Positions 8,376-15,928 of a DNA stretch of 28,077 nt are shown piece by piece (within the stretch, counting starts at the first letter, position 1; each line of letters opens with the position of its first letter). The stretch lies in the NCBI GenBank assembly GCA_021806865.1, contig JAKAPU010000017.1, positions 1-28,077 on the forward strand, read 5' to 3'. The position numbers were made by a program, and so were the translations under genes. Under the pieces are notes generated by a model. That model was not told where the DNA came from. It saw only the letters and a program-made list of their open reading frames with translations, and searched no databases. The DNA is from an archaeon. GTDB lineage: Archaea; Thermoproteota; Nitrososphaeria; Nitrososphaerales; CADDZS01.

Positions 8376-8689
8376 CTGATTCTGCCCAAGCAGACCTGGC
8401 AGTGAATCTCCTGATATTTGTGTTGGCAACTTTTCTCGGAACCGAACTCATCAGACATGTCTCCAGGTTGCTTCACACGCCGCTGATGTCTCTTACCAAT
8501 GCTATCTCCTCCGTTTCGATCGTCGCTGGACTCATAGTTCTCGCCGAGCCGAAGAACGATTTCATCATGATACTCGTGATCGTGGCGGTGGCGTTGGCGG
8601 CAACAAACATTGTAAGCGGTTTTATGATCACTGAGCGAATTCTCAGGATGTTTAGGCGGAAAAAGGACAAGGGCGAAGTCTCAAAGTGA
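8372..8689 (+). CDS. pntAB: NAD(P) transhydrogenase subunit alpha part 2 (membrane domain)
   Basis: A 105-residue hydrophobic protein with three predicted membrane segments (about residues 9-27, 34-60 and 62-88) and a basic tail RMFRRKKDKGE. It supplies part of the membrane dII domain, which forms the proton channel with PntB. The start ATG overlaps the pntAA stop as ATGA, and its own stop overlaps the pntB start, so the three genes are translationally coupled. A split alpha subunit is the arrangement known from Rhodospirillum and Thermus rather than the fused PntA of enterobacteria. Confidence 0.92.
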   Translation: MTDSAQADLAVNLLIFVLATFLGTELIRHVSRLLHTPLMSLTNAISSVSIVAGLIVLAEPKNDFIMILVIVAVALAATNIVSGFMITERILRMFRRKKDKGEVSK

Positions 8690-10062
8690 ACGACCTGATC
8701 GTAGCTTACCTGTACGTCATAGCTGTTGCTCTTTTCGTCTTATCGCTCCGGTGGATGAGTGAGGTCAACACTTCCCGGCGCGGAAACTGGTCCGGCGCTG
8801 CAGGGATGATCGTCGCGATAGCGGCTACTCTCCTCGCGTACCATGTTGAGAGGATTGACCTCCTTGTGGCGGCTGTCATAGTTGGCACAATAGTCGGAAT
8901 GCCGATCGCACTAAAGCTACCGATGACCGCCGTGCCGCAGAGAACCGCAATGTCTCACGCGTTCGGATCGCTTGCGGTAGCACTGATAGGCGCTTCGGAA
9001 TACTACAACAGGGCCCCAACAATAGACGTCTTCACCATAACCGTGCTTTCCGCCGAGATGATACTCGGATTCCTCACATTCACCGGCAGCTGCATTGCAT
9101 TCTCCAAGCTGCAGGGATTGATCCCAGGAAAGCCTTTGGTATATCCAGGAAGGATCTATGTGACGCTTTCCACTCTTGGGATCGCGATCGCCCTTGCGGT
9201 CTATTTTATCGCAAACCCAACCCAGAGCTTCATTCTTCCGATCATGGCAGTCTTTGCGTTAGCATTTGGCGTACTTCTTGTGATGGGAATCGGTGGCGCG
9301 GACATGCCAACCGTCATTGCTATCCTCAACGCCTATGCTGGAATATCCTCAGCAGGCCTGGGATTTGTTCTGGACAACAGAGTTTTGATTGTTGCTGGGT
9401 CGCTGGATGGCTCTTCAGGATTGATACTCGCGCTCATCATGAGTCAGGCGATGAATCGCTCATTTCTCAATGTCCTTTTCGGAGGCGTTGGGACAGCGAT
9501 TTCAAAGGTGGAGGAGGCGGTTCAGACTGCAAGGAGCGTGCAGGGCTTTACCCCGGAGGATGTTGCAACAGTCCTAGAGAATTCTAGAACAGTCGTTATC
9601 GTGCCAGGCTACGGTATGGCTGTTTCGCAGGCTCAGCACGTGGTCAAGGAGTCGGCAGATCTGATCCAGGAAAAGGGAATAGACGTGAAGTACGGCATAC
9701 ACCCCGTTGCTGGCAGGATGCCCGGACACATGAACGTGCTACTGGCGGAAGCAAACGTTCCCTATGAACAGTTATGGGAAATGGAGAGGATCAATTCGCT
9801 GTTCCCAGAGACAGATGTGGCAATCGTGGTCGGAGCGAACGACGTGACAAATCCCGCAGCGCGAACAAAAACGGACTCGCCACTCTACGGCATGCCGATT
9901 TTGGACGTGGACAAGGCAAAGACAGTAGTCTTCATAAAACGCTCGATGAGCCCTGGTTTCTCAGGCATGGACAACGAGCTCTTCTACCTTCCCAACACGA
10001 TGATGGTGTTCGGAGACGCAAAGAAAGTGCTGACGGAGATCGTTGCCGCCCTGAAGAAATGA
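8686..10062 (+). CDS. pntB: NAD(P) transhydrogenase subunit beta
   Basis: A 458-residue subunit with an N-terminal membrane half (about 8-9 hydrophobic segments, residues 5-265) and a soluble C-terminal dIII domain that binds NADP(H). The dIII motifs are clear: VIVPGYGMAVSQAQHVV, GIHPVAGRMPGHMNVLLAEA, ETDVAIVVGANDVTNPAA and KRSMSPGFSGMDNELFY. The complex uses inward proton flow to drive hydride transfer from NADH to NADP+. The start is GTG at 8686, overlapping the pntAB stop by 4 bases (GTGA). The gene ends 13 bp from the convergent amidohydrolase gene. Nothing looks degraded. Confidence 0.95.
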   Translation: MNDLIVAYLYVIAVALFVLSLRWMSEVNTSRRGNWSGAAGMIVAIAATLLAYHVERIDLLVAAVIVGTIVGMPIALKLPMTAVPQRTAMSHAFGSLAVALIGASEYYNRAPTIDVFTITVLSAEMILGFLTFTGSCIAFSKLQGLIPGKPLVYPGRIYVTLSTLGIAIALAVYFIANPTQSFILPIMAVFALAFGVLLVMGIGGADMPTVIAILNAYAGISSAGLGFVLDNRVLIVAGSLDGSSGLILALIMSQAMNRSFLNVLFGGVGTAISKVEEAVQTARSVQGFTPEDVATVLENSRTVVIVPGYGMAVSQAQHVVKESADLIQEKGIDVKYGIHPVAGRMPGHMNVLLAEANVPYEQLWEMERINSLFPETDVAIVVGANDVTNPAARTKTDSPLYGMPILDVDKAKTVVFIKRSMSPGFSGMDNELFYLPNTMMVFGDAKKVLTEIVAALKK

Positions 10063-10075
10063 AGGCGGTCAAGAC

Positions 10076-11101
10076 CTAACGCAACTTCATGCTGAAGAGC
10101 TCTGCGGCGTTTTCTTCTAACACTCTTGCCTTGTCTATCGCGGAAATGTTCCTGTCGCTCACGTTGTCGACTGGCCTTGACACTTTCATGTCGAATGGGT
10201 AGTCGCTACCAAGGAGAATTCTGTTTGCTCCGTGTGTCTTGATCAGATATTCCAACGCAGGGGCGTAGTGAAGCACACTGTCAAAGTAGATCTGTTTCAA
10301 GTAGAATTCTGGATCTCTCTTGATGATCTCCTTTGGTTCTGGTCTTACCTTAAATCCGTGGCTGAGCCTCCCGCGCTGGTAAGGGACGAAGCCGCCGCCG
10401 TGGACAAAATAAAATTTCAGGCGCGGAAAGGATTCTAGCACTCCGCCAAAGACTATGCTGGAGATAGCTATAGAAGTCTCAAGCGGATTTCCAAGAAAAT
10501 TTCCCAAGTAATACCTGTCAAGCCTTCGAAAACCTGAGGAAACCGGGTGGACCATGATTGGAACCCGCAGCTCTTGAACCTTCTTGTAGAATGGCCAGAG
10601 TGAGCGGTCGTCAAGGTTGACGCTGTTGATGTTGCTGCCGATCTCGACTCCTTTTAACCCTAAATTGGTAACGGCATGCTCCAACTCAGATGCGGCGCTG
10701 CTCGGATCTTGCAACGGTACGGTACATAGCCCTATGAAGTCATCAGAATAGTCGCGAACAACCCGGGCGATTCCTTCGTTTTGCGCTCTGTTTAGATTCA
10801 CTGCGCTCTCGCGCGGCAGGTCGTAGAAGAATAGGAATGGCACTGCTGAGAGCACTTGAAAGTCGATTCGTAGACGTTTCAACTCTGCTCGTCTTTTCTT
10901 CAGGCCAAACATGGTTTCAGGTATGAACCTCGCCTGAATCCCTGAGACCCCTACCTTCAGCGAGAATTTCTGACTACTCGATGTTTCTTCGATTAGCTCT
11001 GGCACGAATCGATCGTGATCCTTTCTAAGATCAGCAAACCATTCGTTCTGTAAGACATGGTTGTGGACATCGATCGAGCACAGAGCCTTGGTACGCGCCA
11101 T
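10076..11101 (-). CDS. Amidohydrolase family 2 (ACMSD-like) metal-dependent hydrolase or decarboxylase
   Basis: A 341-residue TIM-barrel protein of the amidohydrolase 2 group, which includes ACMSD and related decarboxylases and hydrolases. The metal site is visible as DVHNHV (H13 and H15), a strand ending VPIMVHPVSS, FYFVHGGGFVPYQRGRL, and LLGSDYPFDM near the C-terminus, whose Asp is a family ligand. Other family segments are GLCTVPLQDP and GLKGVEIGSN. The substrate cannot be told; members act on aromatic carboxylates or lactone-type compounds. ATG 11101 sits just ahead of the conserved first strand. The gene stands alone, with the CBS gene starting its own unit 87 bp away on the same strand. 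Function beyond family level is inference. Confidence 0.9.
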   Translation of the reverse strand: MARTKALCSIDVHNHVLQNEWFADLRKDHDRFVPELIEETSSSQKFSLKVGVSGIQARFIPETMFGLKKRRAELKRLRIDFQVLSAVPFLFFYDLPRESAVNLNRAQNEGIARVVRDYSDDFIGLCTVPLQDPSSAASELEHAVTNLGLKGVEIGSNINSVNLDDRSLWPFYKKVQELRVPIMVHPVSSGFRRLDRYYLGNFLGNPLETSIAISSIVFGGVLESFPRLKFYFVHGGGFVPYQRGRLSHGFKVRPEPKEIIKRDPEFYLKQIYFDSVLHYAPALEYLIKTHGANRILLGSDYPFDMKVSRPVDNVSDRNISAIDKARVLEENAAELFSMKLR

Positions 11102-11188
11102 TACGATCTCGTCGTTCTTTGTTCGGATTTATACTTCGCTATGATTCGAGATTAGACAAGTCGTGGTTGTGTTTGGAAAATTGTAGGC

Positions 11189-12016
11189 TCAAGCCGATAT
11201 TGTGAGCTTGTGTTGTTCCCATGGTTTCATTATTAGATCCCATGGCGTGATTATACCTCTTTTACAAGTCAGGCAGTGATCTTTTGCTGCGATGATCTGT
11301 TCGGCAGCTTTCTTGAGATCGGCTCCTTCGTCGATACTTTCGGGCCGCGCGTGCTCGATTTCATTGAGCGTTGTCGCTAGTAGGTCGTATGATTTGCTTG
11401 AGGCCTCGCTGAGCTTTGAGGCTGAGAATATATGGTTGATGATTGACCTATCGGATACTGCCAAATCTGTCCCGTAGAGAAATACTCGCCTCTTTCCGCG
11501 TTCGATCATTTCCTCCAATGCTTGTTTGAGCGTTGCATGCCTTGGAAGAGAGAAGATCGGCGATGATGCCACATCGCCAGCTGATAGAGGCGAAGTGATT
11601 ACAGACTTTGTACATAACCTCATCAGATCCCTCAGTCCAACGAAAGCCATCAGTTCGTTCTTTCCCCGTCCGTCAACACAGGCAAACCCGAAGCCAGTTT
11701 CGCTGAAGGTCCGAAGCAAATCCTCAAGGTCGTCCTCGGCGTGTAAGGTAGCCAGTTTGACCGAGTACGACTCGCAGGGTTCGTTCAGGAATCTCTCGTA
11801 ATCTCCCGGCTCCAAAGACATTACTTCTGAAAGGCAGGAGAAACCAGACACTGCAATCTTTCTGCTGCGTGATTTCCCGACACCGATTGGGAGTGCATCG
11901 AGGTTCTGGAACCTCAAGATTGAAAGTGCAAGCAGCATGTGCGTATGCGGTTCCAGCATGGTGTATGCACGGGTGAAGACTTCCGGAAGTGCCTCACTGA
12001 TTTTCATTTGCTTCAT
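11189..12016 (-). CDS. Four-CBS-domain protein with CLTC motif
   Basis: A 275-residue protein that reads as four CBS repeats (two Bateman modules): about 1-65, 85-135, 145-200 and 220-265. Visible CBS landmarks include AFVGLRDLMRL, GDVASSPIFSLPRHATL, VSDRSIINHIF and GIITPWDLIMK. CBS pairs bind adenine nucleotides or similar ligands. It is a paralogue of the divergent gene at 12344-13693, with the same repeat order and the same motif in the fourth repeat (HCLTCKRG, Cys 248 and 251). The two Cys could bind metal or form a disulfide; that is inference. There is no effector domain, so it probably acts by contacting a partner. ATG 12007 is an alternative start that aligns with the paralogue's first residues (MKISEALPEVF). 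Confidence 0.85.
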   Translation of the reverse strand: MKQMKISEALPEVFTRAYTMLEPHTHMLLALSILRFQNLDALPIGVGKSRSRKIAVSGFSCLSEVMSLEPGDYERFLNEPCESYSVKLATLHAEDDLEDLLRTFSETGFGFACVDGRGKNELMAFVGLRDLMRLCTKSVITSPLSAGDVASSPIFSLPRHATLKQALEEMIERGKRRVFLYGTDLAVSDRSIINHIFSASKLSEASSKSYDLLATTLNEIEHARPESIDEGADLKKAAEQIIAAKDHCLTCKRGIITPWDLIMKPWEQHKLTISA

Positions 12017-12343
12017 CTTCTTTGTTCTCTACCTATGTCACACGCTTTCTAGTAGCTCGATCATTGGGTCATACCCGGCGACTCGTGCCACGCTCAGCTT
12101 GACTGAGGATCAGGTAAAAGGTGCATTCCCGAACAGGTGAGGGATTTCCGAATGAGTCGTCCAAGCGTAGGTCCGTGCACGACATATGCGCTCATGTAGC
12201 CACAAATAGTATTCCTCACTGCAGAGCGTAGGTAGTTAGTGGAAGTCTCTCAAGGTCGACCAAACCGAGCAACAGCCCTTAAATCAAGTGGAAACTCATT
12301 CGCCGATAGACTGTTGCGACCTGGGATCAAGGAGTCATTCTAA
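12017..12343. other. Intergenic region between divergent CBS genes
   Basis: I see no coding frame with real support in these 327 bp. It must hold promoters for both CBS genes. A 9-bp direct repeat AGCGTAGGT occurs at 12164-12172 and 12225-12233, 61 bp apart, which may be chance. The plus-strand promoter of the larger CBS gene is described separately. Confidence 0.5.
12277..12334 (+). promoter_or_regulatory. Promoter and ribosome site of the larger CBS gene
   Basis: A TATA-like box CCTTAAAT lies at 12277-12284, which would place the transcript start near 12308. A Shine-Dalgarno AAGGAG follows at 12329-12334, 9 nt before the TTG at 12344. The spacing supports TTG 12344 over the GTG at 12350. 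Confidence 0.5.
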
Positions 12344-13693
12344 TTGCAGGTGAATCAAGCATTTCCAAAGCTGTTTTCTCGCTCCACTCCCCTGCTCGAC
12401 GGTGGAACTCCTGTTCTAGAAGCGGCCCGGATCCTCACCTCTCTCCAAGTTAGTGCAGTGCTGATTATGGATAAACGAACAGCAAAAGACAGTGTATCGT
12501 ACAAAGCACTTACAGGGTACTCCATACTGTCCAAGCTTCCGGGCAAACAGGGCAGTTTTTCGAGATTTCTTGCCAGCCAATGCAAGGACTCTGCACGAAC
12601 AATCAAGATCGTGAAAGACAGCAGCTCTCTTGAGAATGTCGTCGCCGCAATTAATGATTCGCACTTGGGAGTCGTGCTGGTGTCGGGTAGGAGCGGCAAT
12701 TCCCAGATTCTGTCTACCGTTGAACTGAGAGACTTTGTCCGTCTGTACCGGGATGGGCGAAACCTCCTCGAGACGAATCTGAAAGTTGGCGATCTTGCTT
12801 CCTCACCCGTCCTCTCGGTAAAGAGCGCGTCCACTCTGGAGGATCTGATAAAGACAATGTTAGATTACAAGGTAAGGAAAATCCTTGTTCCCGAAACAAG
12901 GACTCTGATTTCTGATAGAGACATCCTGAGCTACATAACTAGTCCCGGCATGATCGAGGCGATGAACGAGTCGTCTGAATCATTGCTCAAGACTCCCGCA
13001 AGCGAGCTTCCCTCTTCCAAGCCTCCAGTAGTCGACAGCAGGATGAGTATTGCCGAGGCAGCGCAACTGATGAACCCTGACACCGGAGACTGCCTAATCT
13101 GTGACAGAGGCCTAGTGACCTTTTGGGACCTGGTGATCAAACTTGAGCAATCAAGGAAGAATGCCGACCTCGTGTTGCAAGAACTCACAAGCAGTAGCGT
13201 TCAAAGCGGGAATGCGGTCGCGAAAACTCAGCGACCAAAATTCCAAGAGGATAGGGAAATGACCGAACCTGAAAAGAAACAGTTTTCAGCAATTGGAAAG
13301 AGGATGAAAGCGCAGGGCTTCGTTGCCTTTGATGAAGTCCCGTACTTTGCACGGCGAAAACTCGTTGACCCACTCTACATCAGGCAACCAGCCAGGCTCT
13401 TTCAAATCATGGGGGTGAGCTCTGCGGGACATAAGGGAGCAATAAAATTCTCGTCGGTTGACCTTTTCGGACTCAGGAAGCTTGACGAATCATATTTTGT
13501 TTTAGACTGGGAAAAATTTGGCAAATTCATCAGCCAGAGGTTAGAGGTGATGTTTCGGGCAACAAACCCTAACCCATCGAAACACATGAAAAAGGCGTTC
13601 ACGCGATTCATGCACAACTTTGGACTGCACTGGACAGACTGTTATCATCTCATCAAAGAGAGCAAGCGTGAAATGCGAAAAGTAGCCAGCTAA
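12344..13693 (+). CDS. Four-CBS-domain protein with CLIC motif and unknown C-terminal domain
   Basis: A 449-residue protein. Residues 1-268 carry four CBS repeats collinear with the divergent paralogue: STVELRDFVRL, GDLASSPVLSVKSASTL, ISDRDILSYI and GLVTFWDLVIK, with DCLICDRG (Cys 250 and 253) at the position of CLTC in the paralogue. A linker (about 270-305) leads to an extra domain, about 306-449, that I do not recognise. It is rich in basic and aromatic residues and includes GFVAFDEVPYFARRKLV, HKGAIKFSSVDLFGLRKL and FGLHWTDCYHLIKESKRE. The start is TTG, supported by AAGGAG 9 nt upstream and by alignment with the paralogue. The stop overlaps the convergent small gene by 4 bp. The C-terminal domain may be the output, controlled by ligand binding to the CBS repeats; that is inference. 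Confidence 0.87.
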   Translation: MQVNQAFPKLFSRSTPLLDGGTPVLEAARILTSLQVSAVLIMDKRTAKDSVSYKALTGYSILSKLPGKQGSFSRFLASQCKDSARTIKIVKDSSSLENVVAAINDSHLGVVLVSGRSGNSQILSTVELRDFVRLYRDGRNLLETNLKVGDLASSPVLSVKSASTLEDLIKTMLDYKVRKILVPETRTLISDRDILSYITSPGMIEAMNESSESLLKTPASELPSSKPPVVDSRMSIAEAAQLMNPDTGDCLICDRGLVTFWDLVIKLEQSRKNADLVLQELTSSSVQSGNAVAKTQRPKFQEDREMTEPEKKQFSAIGKRMKAQGFVAFDEVPYFARRKLVDPLYIRQPARLFQIMGVSSAGHKGAIKFSSVDLFGLRKLDESYFVLDWEKFGKFISQRLEVMFRATNPNPSKHMKKAFTRFMHNFGLHWTDCYHLIKESKREMRKVAS

Positions 13694-14040
13694 CCGCAGA
13701 AAGTAGTGTTACCCCAGATCCTGTAAAATACAGAATCCTTCTTCACGACGACCGGAGCCCATTCACCGGAAGCGCCACAATTAGAACCTATGCTCTTCAA
13801 GATCCTGACGACATCATCAGCAGGCATGACCAGAAACGCAGGATTGAACACTGCGAAATAATACTCTTCGCCAATTTGTTTCACTCTTTGGTACTCCTTG
13901 TCTGCCCTCTCCAGAAGATCCGAGAGGCCCAAGTTTCCAGTAATGTCCTTGGCAGTCTCCTTCTCGTGTTGTCTGAGCATCGAGTCAAGCAGCCTGACAC
14001 AGCTCACGGTTTTCCCTCCCTGTCCAATTCCCTGTGTCAT
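13690..14040 (-). CDS. Small protein of unknown function
   Basis: A 116-residue protein starting MTQGIGQGGKTVSC that I do not recognise. A helical first half (LLERADKEYQRVKQIGEEYY) is followed by strands (FAVFNPAFLVM, APVVVKKDSVFYRIWG) and ends NTTFCG. Three Cys are present. The frame can be extended to a TTG at 14055, but the bases TTGGAGGAAG there are better read as the ribosome site (GGAGG, 8 nt upstream) of the ATG at 14040. A TATA-like ATTTTAAT lies about 40 nt upstream. It converges on the large CBS gene with a 4-bp overlap of the stops. A link to the CBS system is possible but unsupported beyond position. Confidence 0.65.
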   Translation of the reverse strand: MTQGIGQGGKTVSCVRLLDSMLRQHEKETAKDITGNLGLSDLLERADKEYQRVKQIGEEYYFAVFNPAFLVMPADDVVRILKSIGSNCGASGEWAPVVVKKDSVFYRIWGNTTFCG

Positions 14041-14214
14041 TGTTTCTTCCTCCAACTATTTCTCCTGGTAGTTGATTAAAATCTTGATGTACTTAAGAAG
14101 CTGCTTCACAGATAAGGGTTTTCTCGAAACTTCACAAACCTGGTCTGGATTCATATTCCCCTGGATGTCCTAATTACTGCTGAGTCTTCTAGAGTAAGTC
14201 TTCGCAATTTTTGA

Positions 14215-14441
14215 CTCGGCTCTTTCAAAGTCATAGTCAAGGGGTGCAGCGGAAGCGGCGATTGCTCCTCTGTGTGCCTTGGTGCATCTTTGAAACAAAC
14301 GAGCGCGGCGAGTACGTGGTGAAGAACCGCGAGCTCTGCTTTGGATGCACTGCCTGCCCTGCGCAATGCTCCTACGACGGCGTCGTAATCGTTCCGAACG
14401 AATTGAACGAGCACATAACGATAGAGAGCCTTCTGCAATAG
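14215..14441 (+). pseudogene. Frameshifted ferredoxin-like gene
   Basis: Two frames together encode one small ferredoxin. The first gives FKVIVKGCSGSGDCSSVC; after a shift near 14277-14279 the second gives PWCIFETNERGEYV and then CFGCTACPAQC and a tail ending at TAG 14439-14441. One missing C in the GCC run restores the classic VCPW junction. The second half has a full CxxCxxCxxxC cluster site. The first lacks the second Cys (C-SGSGD-C-SSV-C), so it may hold a [3Fe-4S] cluster as in some archaeal ferredoxins. No start codon was found: a TGA lies at 14212 in the first frame. It is either a decayed gene or a sequencing indel in an intact gene. Confidence 0.6.
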
Positions 14442-14476
14442 GCGCAATCGATAACCCAAATGAAATAGAAAACGAG

Positions 14477-14921
14477 TTGAATTTTGGTATGTTAGCAAGC
14501 GAAGTAGAAGAAGCTGAGATCCTGAAGTTATCGATGAAGACTTAAGGAGCACTACGATTCGAATCCAGGAAAACACGCAAAGACCGTGCGTGACATAGGT
14601 TACCAGCTCGGGCTGGAGCTGGCAAACACGCTTCATTCCCTTGAAGTCAAATCGCTAATATCAGAGCTCGGCGATTACTGGAAGAGGAACCAAATAGGAG
14701 AAATGAGCTGGGAGGACGGGAGCGAAGGTTAGTCGCAGTGAACTTTTGCTCAGACTGTATTTCAAGATGGCACAGGATATGTCCTCTGCCCTTTCAAGGA
14801 GAGGCTCTTGGAGGCAGTACTTGCTTCAAGGCTTTCCCAGAAGTATAGGGTGACCGAGATAGCTTGTTGCGGCTCTCAAGCACCTGGATGCCTCTTCAAA
14901 CTGGAGAAGCTGGAAACGTAA
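14477..14921 (+). pseudogene. Frameshifted V4R-like (4-vinyl reductase type) sensor domain gene
   Basis: Pieces in three frames look like one protein. The first reads NFGMLASEVEEAEILKLSM and stops at TAA 14543-14545. The second picks up at once with HYDSNPGKHAKTVRDIGYQL and runs through LISELGDYWKRNQIGEMSW to a stop near 14732. The third ends the protein with FQDGTGYVLCPFKERLLEAV, then VTEIACCGSQAPGCLFKLEK, to TAA 14919-14921. The Cys-rich end and the order of elements resemble V4R domains, which bind small hydrophobic ligands or metals in sensor proteins. At least two frameshifts are needed. It follows the broken ferredoxin directly, so both were probably one unit. Family assignment is by eye. 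Confidence 0.5.
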
Positions 14922-14960
14922 TCGGTCTGATAAAACAGGGTCTCTCTAGATTTTCCAAAC

Positions 14961-14995
14961 AAATATTTACCTGATGTTGAGCGGTGAAAACCGCT
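14961..14995 (+). promoter_or_regulatory. TATA box and leader hairpin upstream of the luciferase-like gene
   Basis: AAATATTTA at 14961-14969 is a good archaeal TATA-like box. It is followed by a perfect stem-loop AGCGGT-GAAA-ACCGCT at 14980-14995, 6-bp arms closed by a GNRA-type tetraloop. The predicted transcript start falls at about 14990-14995, so the hairpin may overlap the start site rather than form in the RNA; as DNA it could be an operator. Confidence 0.4.
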
Positions 14996-15034
14996 TCGCA
15001 TCTTGAATTCAGCTCTAGAGAGAGGTCTCCGCCA

Positions 15035-15928
15035 ATGAAATTCGGAGTGTTTGCTTCCAACTGGGAACCCTTCTCATACAACCCTCACATCTACGAAAAA
15101 ATAGCAATGCTTGGGGAGGAAATCGGTTACGAATTCTTCCTAACGTCTAACCACTATGTCAGACCAGGCATAGGCACGGCGCAGGCGACCTCCGTCCGAA
15201 ACCAGACAACGATAGACTCCTGGTCGCTACTCTCGTACCTGGCAGGGAAGACTTCGAAGATCAGGATTGGGGCCCTGGTTACACCAGTGACTCTGCACAA
15301 TCCCTTCATGCTTGCAAAGATCGTGTCTAGCGTAGATGCGCTCTCAGACGGAAGAGTAATCTTTGGAGCTGGTGCAGGGTTTGAGAAAAGAGAGTTTGAA
15401 CTCTATGGAAAGTGGGATGAGACGCCAGTCAGAGTGAAGAAGACAGAGGAAGCGTTGATCCTTCTGAAGAAACTGTGGACGGAGGAAGTGGTGAATTTCA
15501 AGGGGAAGTACTACGAAGCAAAGGGAGTTGTCAACGAACCAAAGCCCCCGCAGAGAGAGTCTCTCCCAATATGGACTGGAGCAATGGGCGAAAAGACTCT
15601 AGGAATTACTGCGCGCCTCGGCGATGCGTGGGTTCCATCGTTACCGCTTGGTGCTACCCTGGACTTCTACGAGGTAAAGTCAAAGAAACTCAAAGCAATG
15701 ACTGCTAGTCTGAGGAGGAAGGTGACAATGGGCATCTTGGGGCACGTGGTCTCAGATGACTTCACTCCTTCTTTCGAAGGGCTGGGAACGCTGAAGACGT
15801 GCCACAAGAAACTTGAAGCGTACAGATCCATGGGCTGTGAATTGGCTGCTATTAACTTTCTGCCCCCGACGAAGACGCTGGATCTGATGAAGAGTTTCTA
15901 TAATGAGATCGTGCCCTCGTTTTCTTAG
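15035..15928 (+). CDS. Luciferase-like monooxygenase family (probably F420-dependent) oxidoreductase
   Basis: A TIM-barrel oxidoreductase of the bacterial-luciferase superfamily, about 297 residues. Typical segments are the N-terminal strand MKFGVFASNW, ERALUC-type core pieces TSKIRIGALVTPVTLHNPF and LAKIVSSVDALSDGRVIFGAGAG cut here into parts, GKWDETPVRVKKTEEAL, and LPIWTGAMGEKTLGITARLG. In archaea, members usually use coenzyme F420 rather than FMN, which is inference here. The frame is open back to a GTG at 14984, but ATG 15035 starts exactly at the conserved first strand, has AGAGGT about 9 nt upstream, and excludes the leader hairpin. It converges on the VOC gene with a 4-bp overlap of stops. 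Substrate unknown. Confidence 0.9.
   Translation: MKFGVFASNWEPFSYNPHIYEKIAMLGEEIGYEFFLTSNHYVRPGIGTAQATSVRNQTTIDSWSLLSYLAGKTSKIRIGALVTPVTLHNPFMLAKIVSSVDALSDGRVIFGAGAGFEKREFELYGKWDETPVRVKKTEEALILLKKLWTEEVVNFKGKYYEAKGVVNEPKPPQRESLPIWTGAMGEKTLGITARLGDAWVPSLPLGATLDFYEVKSKKLKAMTASLRRKVTMGILGHVVSDDFTPSFEGLGTLKTCHKKLEAYRSMGCELAAINFLPPTKTLDLMKSFYNEIVPSFS

Noticed and set aside
12164..12233. 9-bp direct repeat AGCGTAGGT as a possible regulator array
   Set aside because: Only two copies, 61 bp apart, with no further copies seen; likely chance.
14556..14570. GATTCGAATCCAGG resembles the T-arm of a tRNA
   Set aside because: The flanking 5-bp stem does not pair, no acceptor, D or anticodon arms can be formed upstream, and the bases encode YDSNPG in a well-matching V4R-like frame.
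14151..14636. 161-codon minus-strand open frame across the pseudogene stretch
   Set aside because: The plus-strand frames carry clear ferredoxin and V4R-like motifs here; the minus frame has low-complexity, family-less sequence and is a shadow.
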